From the NCBI GenBank assembly GCA_910577565.1, contig CAJTNJ010000002.1, positions 111,821 through 175,820 of the forward strand: a stretch of DNA of 64,000 nucleotides. The letters run 5' to 3'. This DNA comes from an uncultured Oscillospiraceae bacterium (GTDB lineage Bacteria > Bacillota > Clostridia > Oscillospirales > Ruminococcaceae). The notes below the pieces were generated by a model that saw only the letters and a program-made list of their open reading frames with translations, searched no databases and was not told the origin of the DNA. This document shows, piece after piece, positions 54,737 through 63,761 of this stretch; positions within the stretch are counted from its first letter, which is position 1, and each line of letters starts with the position of its first letter. The position numbers and the translations under genes were made by a program.

Positions 54737-56481
54737 ATGGAATATTTTTAAGTGCAATAAAAGATGACCTTCAAGGTTGGATAGGCAGCAGAATAGACAG
54801 GATACATCAACCTTCGCGTGATGAGCTCATAATATCGCTTAGAAGAGTTGGTGGGAATATTAAACTACTTATTTGTGCAAATTCGAGCAATGCTAGAATT
54901 CACTTTACAAAGATGGCACCAAAAAATCCAAAAACACCGCCAATGTTTTGCATGCTGCTTAGAAAACACCTGAGTAATGGGAAACTAAATTCTGTTGATC
55001 AAGTAGGTCTAGATAGGGTTATAAACCTAGAATTTGAAACAAAAAATGATATAGGTGATACTGTAATTTATGTTATGTCTGTCGAGATAATGGGAAGACA
55101 TAGCAATATTATTTTATATAATAAAAAAACTAAAATTATACTTGATGCAATAAAAAGAATAGACGATAATCTATCTAAAGTGAGACCTGTTTTCCCGGGA
55201 GAAAAGTATATCTTTCCGCCAACACAGGCTAAAATGGATATATTGCAAACAGATGCGGCGGAAATTGTAAGCAAAGTTTGTGAAAAGCCTAATATTTTTG
55301 CATATAAAGCTTTACTTGATACCATAGAGGGCATATCACCTATTGTAGCAAGAGAACTCGCGCTTGTGACAGATGATAAAGCAGTTAGTGAATTTAATAT
55401 AGATGACAAAACGGTTCTTTTTGATAAAATAAGATGGTTAAAAAATATAGTACAAAATAAAAGTTATGATTTTACTGTGTTGATTGATCACAATAATCCC
55501 AAAGATTTTTCTTTCATCGATATTGAACAGTATGGCAGTGTCTATAATAAACATAAGTTTAAAGATGGCAGTGAATTGTTAGACTATTTTTATGTTGAAA
55601 AAGATGCTGTTTTAAGGGCTAAGCAGTACTCTTTGAATCTTGTTAAATATCTTCAAAATACAATATCCAGAGCAAAGCGCACTTTGGATATAAGAATTAA
55701 AAAGCTGGATAGCGTGAAGGACAGAGATTATTATAGGCAGTATGGCGATTTGTTAAGCGCGAACTTAAGTATTTTAAAAAAAGGACAAAAAGAGATTAAA
55801 CTTGAGAACTTTTATGATGACAATAATATGGTGACATTAAAGCTTGATCCTGAAAAGACGCCGGTTCAAAATGTACAGAAATATTATAAAGATTATAAAA
55901 AAGCCGCAAATGCTCAGAAGAAGTTAAAAGAGCTAATATTTAATGCAAAAACTGAATTATATTTTCTTGAAAGTGAGTTGGATTTAGTACTAAGAACATA
56001 TAACGAAGAAGAATTAAAGGAAATTGTAAACGAGCTAAGAGAGCAAAATTATTACGTTAAGCGTGCCGACAGAACAAAAGTGAAAACCAAAAGTAATAAA
56101 ATTGTTCCTTTAACATTCAAGTCATCGGATGGTTTTATAATTTGGTGCGGTAAAAATAATAAGCAAAATGATCTATTGACAATGAAAAAAGCTCGAAAAG
56201 ACGATATATGGCTTCATACCCAAAAGATTCATGGCTCTCATGTAATTATAGTTACAGATGGCAAAGAAGTGCCTATAACCACTTTAGAAGAAGCAGCAAT
56301 TATAGCAGCATATCACAGCAAAGGCAAAAATGGTGCTCAAATCCCTGTTGATTATACTAAAGTCAAGAATGTCCGCAAACCAAATGGCGCAAAGCCGGGA
56401 ATGGTAATTTTTGATGATTATAAGACATTGTTTGTGAATCCTGATTTATATGTGATAGAAAAGTTAAGATATGAAAATTGA
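54727..56481 (+). CDS. rqcH: Ribosome quality control factor RqcH (NFACT family)
   Basis: RqcH binds stalled 50S-nascent chain complexes and directs addition of C-terminal alanine tails. The 584-residue protein has NFACT-N (ALDGIFLSAIKDDLQGWIGS, then RIDRIHQPSRDELIISLR), VEIMGRHSNIILYN, a long helical coiled-coil middle (about 300-440), and the NFACT-R domain KKARKDDIWLHTQKIHGSHV. It was formerly called fibronectin-binding protein. It starts inside the end of the Nif3-like gene (10-base overlap) and closes the operon. Confidence 0.93.
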   Translation: MALDGIFLSAIKDDLQGWIGSRIDRIHQPSRDELIISLRRVGGNIKLLICANSSNARIHFTKMAPKNPKTPPMFCMLLRKHLSNGKLNSVDQVGLDRVINLEFETKNDIGDTVIYVMSVEIMGRHSNIILYNKKTKIILDAIKRIDDNLSKVRPVFPGEKYIFPPTQAKMDILQTDAAEIVSKVCEKPNIFAYKALLDTIEGISPIVARELALVTDDKAVSEFNIDDKTVLFDKIRWLKNIVQNKSYDFTVLIDHNNPKDFSFIDIEQYGSVYNKHKFKDGSELLDYFYVEKDAVLRAKQYSLNLVKYLQNTISRAKRTLDIRIKKLDSVKDRDYYRQYGDLLSANLSILKKGQKEIKLENFYDDNNMVTLKLDPEKTPVQNVQKYYKDYKKAANAQKKLKELIFNAKTELYFLESELDLVLRTYNEEELKEIVNELREQNYYVKRADRTKVKTKSNKIVPLTFKSSDGFIIWCGKNNKQNDLLTMKKARKDDIWLHTQKIHGSHVIIVTDGKEVPITTLEEAAIIAAYHSKGKNGAQIPVDYTKVKNVRKPNGAKPGMVIFDDYKTLFVNPDLYVIEKLRYEN

Positions 56482-56517
56482 TAAAGTTTTTTGTTTGAAT
56501 TTTTTATTAATTTAACC

Positions 56518-56547
56518 TTGAAAACAAGATTAGCATTGTAGTATAAT
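56518..56547 (+). promoter_or_regulatory. Promoter of valS
   Basis: TTGAAA and TATAAT are spaced by 18 bases, 34 bases before the ATG. The short leader excludes the T-box that controls many Firmicute valS genes. Confidence 0.75.
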
Positions 56548-56580
56548 TAAAAAAATCCAAAATGTAAGGATGATATTAAA

Positions 56581-59211
56581 ATGAAAAAAGAGCTTGAGAA
56601 GATTTATAGTCCAGGAAAATTTGAAGAAAGATTATATAAAAAGTGGAACGACAGCGGATATTTTCATGCTGATGTTGATTTTAAAAAAGAACCTTATACT
56701 ATTGTAATTCCGCCGCCAAATATTACAGGCAAGCTGCATATGGGACATGCACTTGATGAGACAATACAGGATATATTAATTAGGTTTAAGCGAATGCAAG
56801 GATATGCGGCGTTGTGGGTCCCTGGTACAGATCATGCTGCTATTGCAACCGAAGCAAAAGTTGTTGAAAAATTAAAAGAAGAGGGTACATCAAAAGAAAA
56901 ACTTAAAAGAGATAAGTTTCTTGAGCGTGTTTGGCAATGGAAAGATGAATATGGCAATCGAATTGTGGATCAGCTAAAAAAGCTTGGATCATCTTGCGAT
57001 TGGCAAAGAGAGAGATTTACTTTAGACGAAGGCTGCTCAGAAGCTGTTAAGGAGTTTTTTGTTAGCTTATATGAAGATGGCTTGATATATCGCGGAGAAA
57101 AAATTATTAACTGGTGTCCGAAGTGTCAGACCTCTATTTCTGATGCCGAAGTTGAGTATAATGCGCAAGATAGCTTTTTTTGGCATATGAGATATCCATT
57201 TAATGATGGAAGTGGATATTTAGAAATTGCAACCACAAGGCCCGAGACAATGCTTGGAGATACTGCTGTTGCTGTGAATCCTCATGATGAGCGCTATAGA
57301 GATTTTGTGGGCAAAAAGCTTATTTTGCCGCTTGTTAACAGAGAAATTCCGGTTATTGCTGATGACTATGTTGATATGGAATTTGGTACCGGTGTTGTTA
57401 AAATTACGCCAGCTCATGATCCTAACGATTTTGATGTAGGGCTTAGACATAATCTTCCGGTTATTAATGTGTTTACAAATGATGCTCATATGAACGACAA
57501 TAGCGGCAAGTATGCCGGCATGGACAGATATGAGGCAAGAAAGGCAATTGTTGAAGATCTTAAAAGTGGTGACTTTATTGTAAAAATCGAACCATATAGT
57601 CATAATGTTGGGCAGTGTTATCGTTGTGGCAGCACTGTGGAACCAAAAGTGTCCAATCAGTGGTTTGTAAAAATGTCTTCGCTTGCAAAACCTGCAATTA
57701 AGGCTGTTAAAAATAAAGAAACTTGTTTTGTCCCTTCGCGGTTTGAGAAGATATATTTTCATTGGATGGAGAACATCAAGGATTGGTGTATTTCGAGGCA
57801 ATTGTGGTGGGGGCATAGAATACCTGCTTGGTATTGTGAGGATTGCGGTGAAATAATTGTTTCAAAAATCACGCCCGAAGTTTGTCCTAAGTGTGGCAGC
57901 AGCCATCTAAATCAAGACGAAGATACTCTTGATACTTGGTTTTCTGCGGCTCTTTGGCCCTATTCAACTCTTGGTTGGCCAAATATTACCGATGATTATA
58001 AATATTTTTACCCGACAAATACGTTGGTTACGGGATATGATATAATATTTTTTTGGGTTGCCAGAATGATTTTTTCTGCACTTAAGAACACCGGGGAAGT
58101 TCCTTTTAAACATGTATTTATTCATGGTTTGGTGCGTGATGAAAAAGGAAGGAAGATGTCAAAGTCGCTCGGCAATGGAGTTGATCCGCTGGATGTAATA
58201 AATAGATATGGTGCCGATGCGCTTAGGTTTATGCTTGCAAATGGAACCAATGCTGGAAACGATATGAGATATTCCGAAGAAAAGGTTATTGCTGCAAGGA
58301 ACTTTGCAAATAAACTTTGGAATGCAAGCAGGTTTATACTTATGAATCTTGATGAAAATGTCGATCTTCTTGAGCTTCCAACCGAACTTGCATATGAAGA
58401 TATGTGGATTATAACAAAATTAAACATACTCATCAAAGATGTTACTGAAAATATTGAAAACTTTGAAATTTCAGTTGCATCCCAAAAGATATATGAATTT
58501 ATATGGGAAATTTTTTGTGACTGGTATATCGAACTTTCCAAAACACGTCTTTCTAACAAGGGAGAGGATTCAATAAATGCTCAAAAAATTCTTGTTTATA
58601 TAATAAGTACTGCGCTTAAACTTTTGCATCCATTCATGCCGTTTATAACAGAAGAAATTTATATGGCAATGCCGCACCTTGAGAAATCAATTATGATATC
58701 CAATTGGCCGGAATATAGAAATGAATTAAACTTTAATGTGGAAAGCAAAGAGTTTGAGAAGATCATTGATGCAATAAGAGGCATTAGAAATATAAGGTCT
58801 GAATTAAAAGTTCCAAACAGCAGAAAGTCAAAGATATATATAGAAACACAATCAATTGAAATTTTTAAAGACTGCAAGCAGTTTTTTATTAGACTCGCTT
58901 TTGCTGATGAGATTGAAATTGCAAGGAATATAGACAGTGATTTAATAGATGGTTGTGTCCAGGTTGTAACTGACTCTGCCAGAATATTTGTGCCTCTTGA
59001 TGATTTGATCGATAAAGAAAAAGAGATTGTAAGACTTACAAAAGAAAAAGAGTTGTGCGAAAAAGAGATTGAAATGTTTGAGAAAAAACTATTTAATGCA
59101 AATTTTGTAAATAAAGCACCTTCTGCAGTTGTTGAAAAAGAAAAAGAAAAGCTAAATAGTGCAAGACAGAAACTTTTGAAAACTCAAAAGAGTATAGAGG
59201 CGTTAAAATGA
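56581..59211 (+). CDS. valS: Valyl-tRNA synthetase
   Basis: ValS charges tRNA-Val and edits threonine. The 876-residue class Ia enzyme has the HIGH-type motif PPPNITGKLHMGHALDE, the editing domain with TTRPETMLGDTAVAVNPHDE, and zinc-type cysteines in INWCPKCQT, CYRCGS and CEDCGEII with CPKCGS. GRKMSKSLGNGVDPLDV follows, and a C-terminal coiled-coil arm is rich in Lys and Glu (about 810-876). RBS gtaaggatg. folC starts in an ATGA overlap with its stop. Confidence 0.97.
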   Translation: MKKELEKIYSPGKFEERLYKKWNDSGYFHADVDFKKEPYTIVIPPPNITGKLHMGHALDETIQDILIRFKRMQGYAALWVPGTDHAAIATEAKVVEKLKEEGTSKEKLKRDKFLERVWQWKDEYGNRIVDQLKKLGSSCDWQRERFTLDEGCSEAVKEFFVSLYEDGLIYRGEKIINWCPKCQTSISDAEVEYNAQDSFFWHMRYPFNDGSGYLEIATTRPETMLGDTAVAVNPHDERYRDFVGKKLILPLVNREIPVIADDYVDMEFGTGVVKITPAHDPNDFDVGLRHNLPVINVFTNDAHMNDNSGKYAGMDRYEARKAIVEDLKSGDFIVKIEPYSHNVGQCYRCGSTVEPKVSNQWFVKMSSLAKPAIKAVKNKETCFVPSRFEKIYFHWMENIKDWCISRQLWWGHRIPAWYCEDCGEIIVSKITPEVCPKCGSSHLNQDEDTLDTWFSAALWPYSTLGWPNITDDYKYFYPTNTLVTGYDIIFFWVARMIFSALKNTGEVPFKHVFIHGLVRDEKGRKMSKSLGNGVDPLDVINRYGADALRFMLANGTNAGNDMRYSEEKVIAARNFANKLWNASRFILMNLDENVDLLELPTELAYEDMWIITKLNILIKDVTENIENFEISVASQKIYEFIWEIFCDWYIELSKTRLSNKGEDSINAQKILVYIISTALKLLHPFMPFITEEIYMAMPHLEKSIMISNWPEYRNELNFNVESKEFEKIIDAIRGIRNIRSELKVPNSRKSKIYIETQSIEIFKDCKQFFIRLAFADEIEIARNIDSDLIDGCVQVVTDSARIFVPLDDLIDKEKEIVRLTKEKELCEKEIEMFEKKLFNANFVNKAPSAVVEKEKEKLNSARQKLLKTQKSIEALK

Positions 59212-60470
59212 CTTATGATGAGGCTCTTTTGTGGATTAATTCCATGCCGGCGTTTAGTGCGAAAAGATATGACATAAAAGGCATAGAAAAGCTGTTGGAA
59301 GTTTTAGGAAACCCACAAGACAAACTTAACTTTATTCATATTGCAGGCACCAATGGTAAGGGATCAACCTCAGCATTTTGTTCGTCTTCGCTTATTGAGT
59401 CGGGGCTGAAAACTGGACTTTTTATATCACCTTATATTATTGATTATCGAGAAAGAATACAAATTGACGGTAAGATGATATCAAAATTCGATTTGCTTGA
59501 AATGATAACTTTAATTAAGTCGCATGTTGAATCTTTGAAAAAACAAAATGTAGTGCTCAGTCATTTTGATATTATAACATCGATAGCCATTATATATTTT
59601 TGTAAAGAGGCTTGTGATATTGTTGTGATGGAGACGGGCCTTGGCGGAAGACTTGACTCAACGAATGTGATAAAATCGCCGAAAGTTTCTATAATAACGC
59701 ATATATCTTACGACCACACTGATGTTTTGGGAAACGATATTTTAGATATTGCGAGAGAAAAAGCCGGCATTTTAAAGCCGGGCAGCTTATGTGTTTGTTG
59801 TAACGATCAAGAAAACTATGTTAAAAAGGTAATTTCTTCAAGGTGTGAAGAGCTTGGCATAAATATGATTGAATCTTATTTTCCAAGTGATGTAATTTCT
59901 AATGAAAACGGAAGTTCGTGGGTTTTTGATAATGTAAGATATAAAACTAAACTAATCGGAGAACATCAAATTAAAAATGCTATGCTTGCAATTACGGCTC
60001 TTTTAAATTTAAAAATAGATAAAAGTTGCATAAAGCGGGGAATTGCTAAAGCAAGTTTACCTGTAAGGTTGGAAAAAGTGTGGGATAACCCTATAATTAT
60101 TTTGGATGGTGCTCATAATCCTGATGGGGTTGCTGTTATGTCAAAATCAATTGCGCTATTTAAAAAAAGGCCGATAGTTTGCCTATTAAGCATGCTAAAA
60201 AGAAAAGATTATAAAAGTGCATTAAAACAAATCTCTTTTAAAATTGACAAGCTTATTATAACTGAGATGGATTTTGATGATGTTTTACCTGCAAATGAAC
60301 TAGCAAAAGCTGCTGTGCAATTGGGATTTGATATTGAAGTCATATTAGAGCCTAAAGAAGCTTTAAAATGTGCAAAAAAAATCGCAAAAGAAGACGGGAT
60401 GGTTATTGTTTTTGGATCATTATATTTTGCATCACAAGTTAGAAAGGGATTTTTTGATAAACTTAATTAG
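59208..60470 (+). CDS. folC: Folylpolyglutamate synthase / dihydrofolate synthase
   Basis: FolC adds glutamate to dihydropteroate and folates. The 420-residue Mur-ligase-like enzyme has the ATP loop HIAGTNGKGSTSAFCSSSLI, SPYIIDYRERI, METGLGGRLDSTN, ITHISYDHTDVLGN and ILDGAHNPDGVAVMS, in the standard order. Its ATG overlaps the valS stop (ATGA), a common Firmicute pairing. A weak terminator-like hairpin follows, so sporulation genes downstream are likely separate. Confidence 0.95.
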   Translation: MTYDEALLWINSMPAFSAKRYDIKGIEKLLEVLGNPQDKLNFIHIAGTNGKGSTSAFCSSSLIESGLKTGLFISPYIIDYRERIQIDGKMISKFDLLEMITLIKSHVESLKKQNVVLSHFDIITSIAIIYFCKEACDIVVMETGLGGRLDSTNVIKSPKVSIITHISYDHTDVLGNDILDIAREKAGILKPGSLCVCCNDQENYVKKVISSRCEELGINMIESYFPSDVISNENGSSWVFDNVRYKTKLIGEHQIKNAMLAITALLNLKIDKSCIKRGIAKASLPVRLEKVWDNPIIILDGAHNPDGVAVMSKSIALFKKRPIVCLLSMLKRKDYKSALKQISFKIDKLIITEMDFDDVLPANELAKAAVQLGFDIEVILEPKEALKCAKKIAKEDGMVIVFGSLYFASQVRKGFFDKLN

Positions 60471-60525
60471 ATATTATAATATGTCAATGTTTAATGCAAA
60501 TAGTGACAATTATTTTATTATTTTT

Positions 60526-60552
60526 GCTCTACAATTAAGTAGGGCGTTTATT
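60526..60552 (+). terminator. Possible terminator after folC
   Basis: gctctac and gtagggc pair, with one T-G pair, around aattaa and are followed by gtttattt. The stem is short. Confidence 0.45.
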
Positions 60553-60627
60553 TATGCAAAAATAGTGTACAAGCTCTTTTGAAGTCTATTGTAATTGGGA
60601 ATTTTATATAAGTAAGGAGGATGAGAT

Positions 60628-60984
60628 GTGAACAACATAGAAGTAAAAATTGAGTTTCAAGATCAAACAATGATTGCTTATTTAAGTGGAGAAATAGATC
60701 ATCATACTGCTGCGGAAATTAGATCTGCCATAGACACTAGGATTGAAGGAGCTCATCCGTCATTGTTAATTTTGGATTTTGCCAATATAAGCTTTATGGA
60801 TTCTTCGGGAATAGGTTTGGTTATGGGAAGATATAAGCTTATGAAGGAAATAGGCGGGCAAATTCTGGTGACTAATCCATCTTTTCATATAAAAAGAGTG
60901 ATGATTTTGGCAGGACTTGATAGACTTGCTGTCATAGACAATAAAAAACAACCGCAAAGGAGCGATTATGTTGGTAAAAAATGA
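60628..60984 (+). CDS. spoIIAA: Anti-sigma F factor antagonist SpoIIAA
   Basis: SpoIIAA is the STAS protein that, when unphosphorylated in the forespore, displaces sigma F from SpoIIAB. The 118-residue protein has AYLSGEIDHHTAAEIRSAID and the phosphorylation site in ISFMDSSGIGLVMGRYKLM. Ser59 aligns with the phospho-serine of B. subtilis. Start GTG at 60628 follows aaggagga. It overlaps spoIIAB by 17 bases, fixing the stoichiometry of the switch. Confidence 0.95.
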   Translation: MNNIEVKIEFQDQTMIAYLSGEIDHHTAAEIRSAIDTRIEGAHPSLLILDFANISFMDSSGIGLVMGRYKLMKEIGGQILVTNPSFHIKRVMILAGLDRLAVIDNKKQPQRSDYVGKK

Positions 60985-61402
60985 AATGAAGCTTCAAATA
61001 CCAAGTAGGTCTTCAAATGAAAGTTTTGCACGTGTTGCAATAGCTTCTTTTTTTGCACAGTTAGATCCGACAGTTGATGAGATAGCCGATATTAAAACTG
61101 CTGTTTCCGAGGCTGTAACAAATTCAATAGTTCACGCATATAAAAATCAGATTGGCACAATATTCATACATGCTAAAATATTGGACGACAGCAAAGTATA
61201 CATAAGAATTAGAGACAAAGGATGTGGCATAGAAGATATCGATCAAGCAATGGAACCTATGTTCACAACATGCAAGACGGGTGAAAGAGCAGGCCTTGGA
61301 TTTGCTGTTATGGAAAGTTTTATGGACAAGCTCAGAGTTACTTCTAAGCCAGGTAAGGGAACCACTGTAGTTTTAATCAAAACCCTTAAAAAACGCATAT
61401 GA
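60968..61402 (+). CDS. spoIIAB: Anti-sigma F factor and kinase SpoIIAB
   Basis: SpoIIAB is a GHKL-fold serine kinase that holds sigma F inactive and phosphorylates SpoIIAA. The 144-residue protein has the N-box DIKTAVSEAVTNSIVHAYKN, the G1 box RIRDKGCGIEDID, PMFTTCKTGERAGLGFAVME and the G2-type SKPGKGTTVVL. Length is close to that of B. subtilis. The ATG lies within the end of spoIIAA, and its own end overlaps sigF by four bases. Confidence 0.96.
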   Translation: MLVKNEMKLQIPSRSSNESFARVAIASFFAQLDPTVDEIADIKTAVSEAVTNSIVHAYKNQIGTIFIHAKILDDSKVYIRIRDKGCGIEDIDQAMEPMFTTCKTGERAGLGFAVMESFMDKLRVTSKPGKGTTVVLIKTLKKRI

Positions 61403-62070
61403 ATTCAAAAGATCCAAAAAGAGAAGCATTCATAAAACAAAATCTTGGCTTAGTCCACACGTGTGCAAGAAGGTTTGCAAATAAGGGCATAGAGTATGAT
61501 GACCTTTACTCTGCCGGCTGCATGGGTATAGTGAAAGCTTATGATGCTTTTGATGATAAAATGGGAGTTAAGTTTTCAACATATGCTGTTCCTGTTATAC
61601 TCGGAGAAATTAAGCGACTATTCAGAGATGGCGGTACAGTTAAAGTGTCGCGGAGCCTTAAAGATTTATACATGAAAATAATTAGGCAAAAAGAGAGTAT
61701 GTTGCTCAAAAAAGGTTCAGAGCCTACAATACAGGAGCTTGCAAACAAAATAGGCGTAATGCCGGAACAAGTAGCAGAAGCAATCGCCGCATCGTCGTCT
61801 GTAATTTCACTTACAGACGACGATGAAAATGGCGGTGGGCAGATAGACATAAAGTATGAAGAATCTGAGGAAAAGTTAACTGACAAAATAGCAATAAAAG
61901 ACGCATTATGCAAATTAGAAAAGCGTGACAGACATATAATACTTATGCGGTATTTTTCGGGACGAACTCAAAGCGAGACTTCAAAAGAGCTTAATATGAC
62001 GCAGGTTCAAGTATCACGGAGAGAGAAAAAAATTTTGGCATTGCTTAGAGAACAATTAAAATCCAATTAA
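61399..62070 (+). CDS. sigF: RNA polymerase sporulation sigma factor SigF
   Basis: Sigma F directs the first forespore-specific transcription. The 223-residue sigma-70 family protein has region 2 (NLGLVHTCARRFANKGIEYD, then DLYSAGCMGIVKAYDAFDD), FSTYAVPVILGEIKRLFRDG, region 3 (EPTIQELANKIGVMPEQVAE) and region 4 (GRTQSETSKELNMTQVQVSR). Its place directly behind spoIIAA-spoIIAB identifies it as SigF rather than SigG. The ATG sits in an ATGA overlap. No spoVA genes follow; an IS1-type remnant does. Confidence 0.95.
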   Translation: MNSKDPKREAFIKQNLGLVHTCARRFANKGIEYDDLYSAGCMGIVKAYDAFDDKMGVKFSTYAVPVILGEIKRLFRDGGTVKVSRSLKDLYMKIIRQKESMLLKKGSEPTIQELANKIGVMPEQVAEAIAASSSVISLTDDDENGGGQIDIKYEESEEKLTDKIAIKDALCKLEKRDRHIILMRYFSGRTQSETSKELNMTQVQVSRREKKILALLREQLKSN

Positions 62071-62149
62071 AAAATAATTTTAAGTAAAAGAGAAAAAATA
62101 ATAAAAATTTTTTTGTTTATGGATTAAGAATTTATACTTAATTATAACG

Positions 62150-62655
62150 TGGAGTGCCCTAAAAAAGAGAAAAAGCAGATTTAAGTGAAGAGTATAAGAA
62201 CTTAGATAAGGCAAATTTATTAAAAGCATAAACAAATATTTTTAAAGACGGCTTTGGCAGTATCTATTTATCTAAAAAAACTTGTATTTCCTATGTTTTT
62301 TATAGCATAATTTGGAATATGCAGAAATAAGTATCAGAATAATAATGCTCTGCCTTTGGCGATTTGTATAAAATCCTTTGTATCATTTTACTACTTTTGT
62401 CATATGCTACATCATATCCTACTATTTGTCTCTTTTTTCTCCACTTACTTAGTGTTATTACATATATTCTGTTTTTTCTTTCTACATAACTGTAGAGTCA
62501 TCCGTCTCTATTACTTTTTTCTCTCATTTGCTGCATTATTTTCTTCTATTTCCTTAGTATATTTCTTTATCCAATATAGGCACATATTTTTCCTATTCCT
62601 AATATCTTTCTTACTGCTATCGCAATGTTCCCTTCCATATACAATTTTACATGTA
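62150..62655 (-). mobile_element. Decayed IS1-type element
   Basis: The end ggagtgccct lies at 62150, and minus-strand sequence then runs from the transposase 3' end back to the InsA-like HTH near 62650. Recognisable pieces are the complement of tatctattta tctaaaaaaa, the YSDTYFCIFQ-like region, VVGYDVAYDKSSK and the EIDGxLYSYVERKNRIYV region. The 5' end of the element is missing. It occupies most of the 666-base gap between sigF and the cysteine-rich protein gene. Confidence 0.65.
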
Positions 62656-62736
62656 TAATTTTATATCATCACCAATTTCATAAATCTGCATAGAATGAAG
62701 TAAAGCATAGCTTTAATTCATTTTAGGAGGATTACC

Positions 62737-63603
62737 ATGCCTGATAAAAGTTTAGATTCAACTGCTCGCGTAAATCGTAATAATAATGGTACAGAAGCAA
62801 TGGCCAGTACATTCAGCAGTAACTCAAGATCTAACAGCAGTAATAATATTCGTGAAGCAGTTTGCATAAACGCAAATAGAATTTATGATAGTTGCGGAGA
62901 TAAAGATTGTCTTGAAGATCTTAGAGTTTCATTTACAGATGCAGTACAACCAATAATAGACGAAGCATATCTTGTAAAACCAAAAACAGTTGAGGTTATG
63001 GACGTAATAATGTCAGTAGAAGCTGTACCGTTTCATAAAGGTTTTTATTCTGTTGATATGACATATTATTTTTTAGTGACACTTTCAGTTTATAGCTCTC
63101 CCTTATCAAACGCAACAGAGGTAACCGGTGTATGCACGTTTTGTAAAAAAGTAGTGTTATTTGGCAGCGAAGGCAGTGTTAAAACATTCACAAATGATCA
63201 AAATGTTGATTCAGACCCTGTAGGACCTAAAACTTTGCCAAAAGTTACTGTACAAGTTGCCGAGCCTATGTTACTTTCCAGCTGTGCAAAAGATTGTGCA
63301 GATCTTGTAAACGAATGGTGTTCATGTTCACTTCCAAGTTCGATATGTTCATGCTTTGAAGGTTCTTTTGAAAATGTACTTCCACAAAGAAACATATTTA
63401 TAAGTATAGGTATATTTTCTATTGTGCAAATGGAAAGACAAGTACAGATGATGATTCCAATATACGACTACTGCATACCAGAAAAAGAATGTACAAACAC
63501 ATCTGAAAATCCATGCGATGTATTTAAAAAAATTAAATTTCCACTAGAAGAATTTTTCCCATCACGTGATGTCGAGAGTGCTAGTGAATGTAGTTGTAAA
63601 TAA
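62737..63603 (+). CDS. Cysteine-rich protein of unknown function
   Basis: The 288-residue protein has 16 cysteines, many in pairs: SCGDKDC, CTFC, SCAKDC, WCSCS, SICSCF, CIPEKEC and ECSCK at the end. The first 40 residues are Ser/Asn-rich and probably disordered. The core contains VEVMDVIMSVEAVPFHKGFY, VVLFGSEGSVKTF and IFISIGIFSIVQMERQVQMM. There is no signal peptide or membrane helix. I recall uncharacterised clostridial proteins ending in a similar DYCIPEKEC-type segment, but no function. Cytosolic metal binding or a cross-linked spore-coat component would both fit. RBS aggagga. Confidence 0.8.
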   Translation: MPDKSLDSTARVNRNNNGTEAMASTFSSNSRSNSSNNIREAVCINANRIYDSCGDKDCLEDLRVSFTDAVQPIIDEAYLVKPKTVEVMDVIMSVEAVPFHKGFYSVDMTYYFLVTLSVYSSPLSNATEVTGVCTFCKKVVLFGSEGSVKTFTNDQNVDSDPVGPKTLPKVTVQVAEPMLLSSCAKDCADLVNEWCSCSLPSSICSCFEGSFENVLPQRNIFISIGIFSIVQMERQVQMMIPIYDYCIPEKECTNTSENPCDVFKKIKFPLEEFFPSRDVESASECSCK

Positions 63604-63761
63604 TAGTTCAATATAATAAAATTTGAAATATAAAATTTAGGCATCAAAATCTTCCAAAATTCAATGATAATATTTTAAAATACAATAATTGGATTATTAA
63701 AAATACAAAAGAATTTTCTATTAATAATGCACAAGACCATTAAAAACGAACAATAGAAAAA

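Noticed and set aside
56482..56580. T-box riboswitch before valS
   Set aside because: Only 99 bases separate rqcH and valS and the promoter lies within them, leaving too little leader for a T-box.
60545..60627. Sigma H promoter and 0A box for the spoIIA operon
   Set aside because: gggaatt could be a -10 and ttttgaagtc a -35, but the match is poor and no TGTCGAA box is present, so I do not list it.
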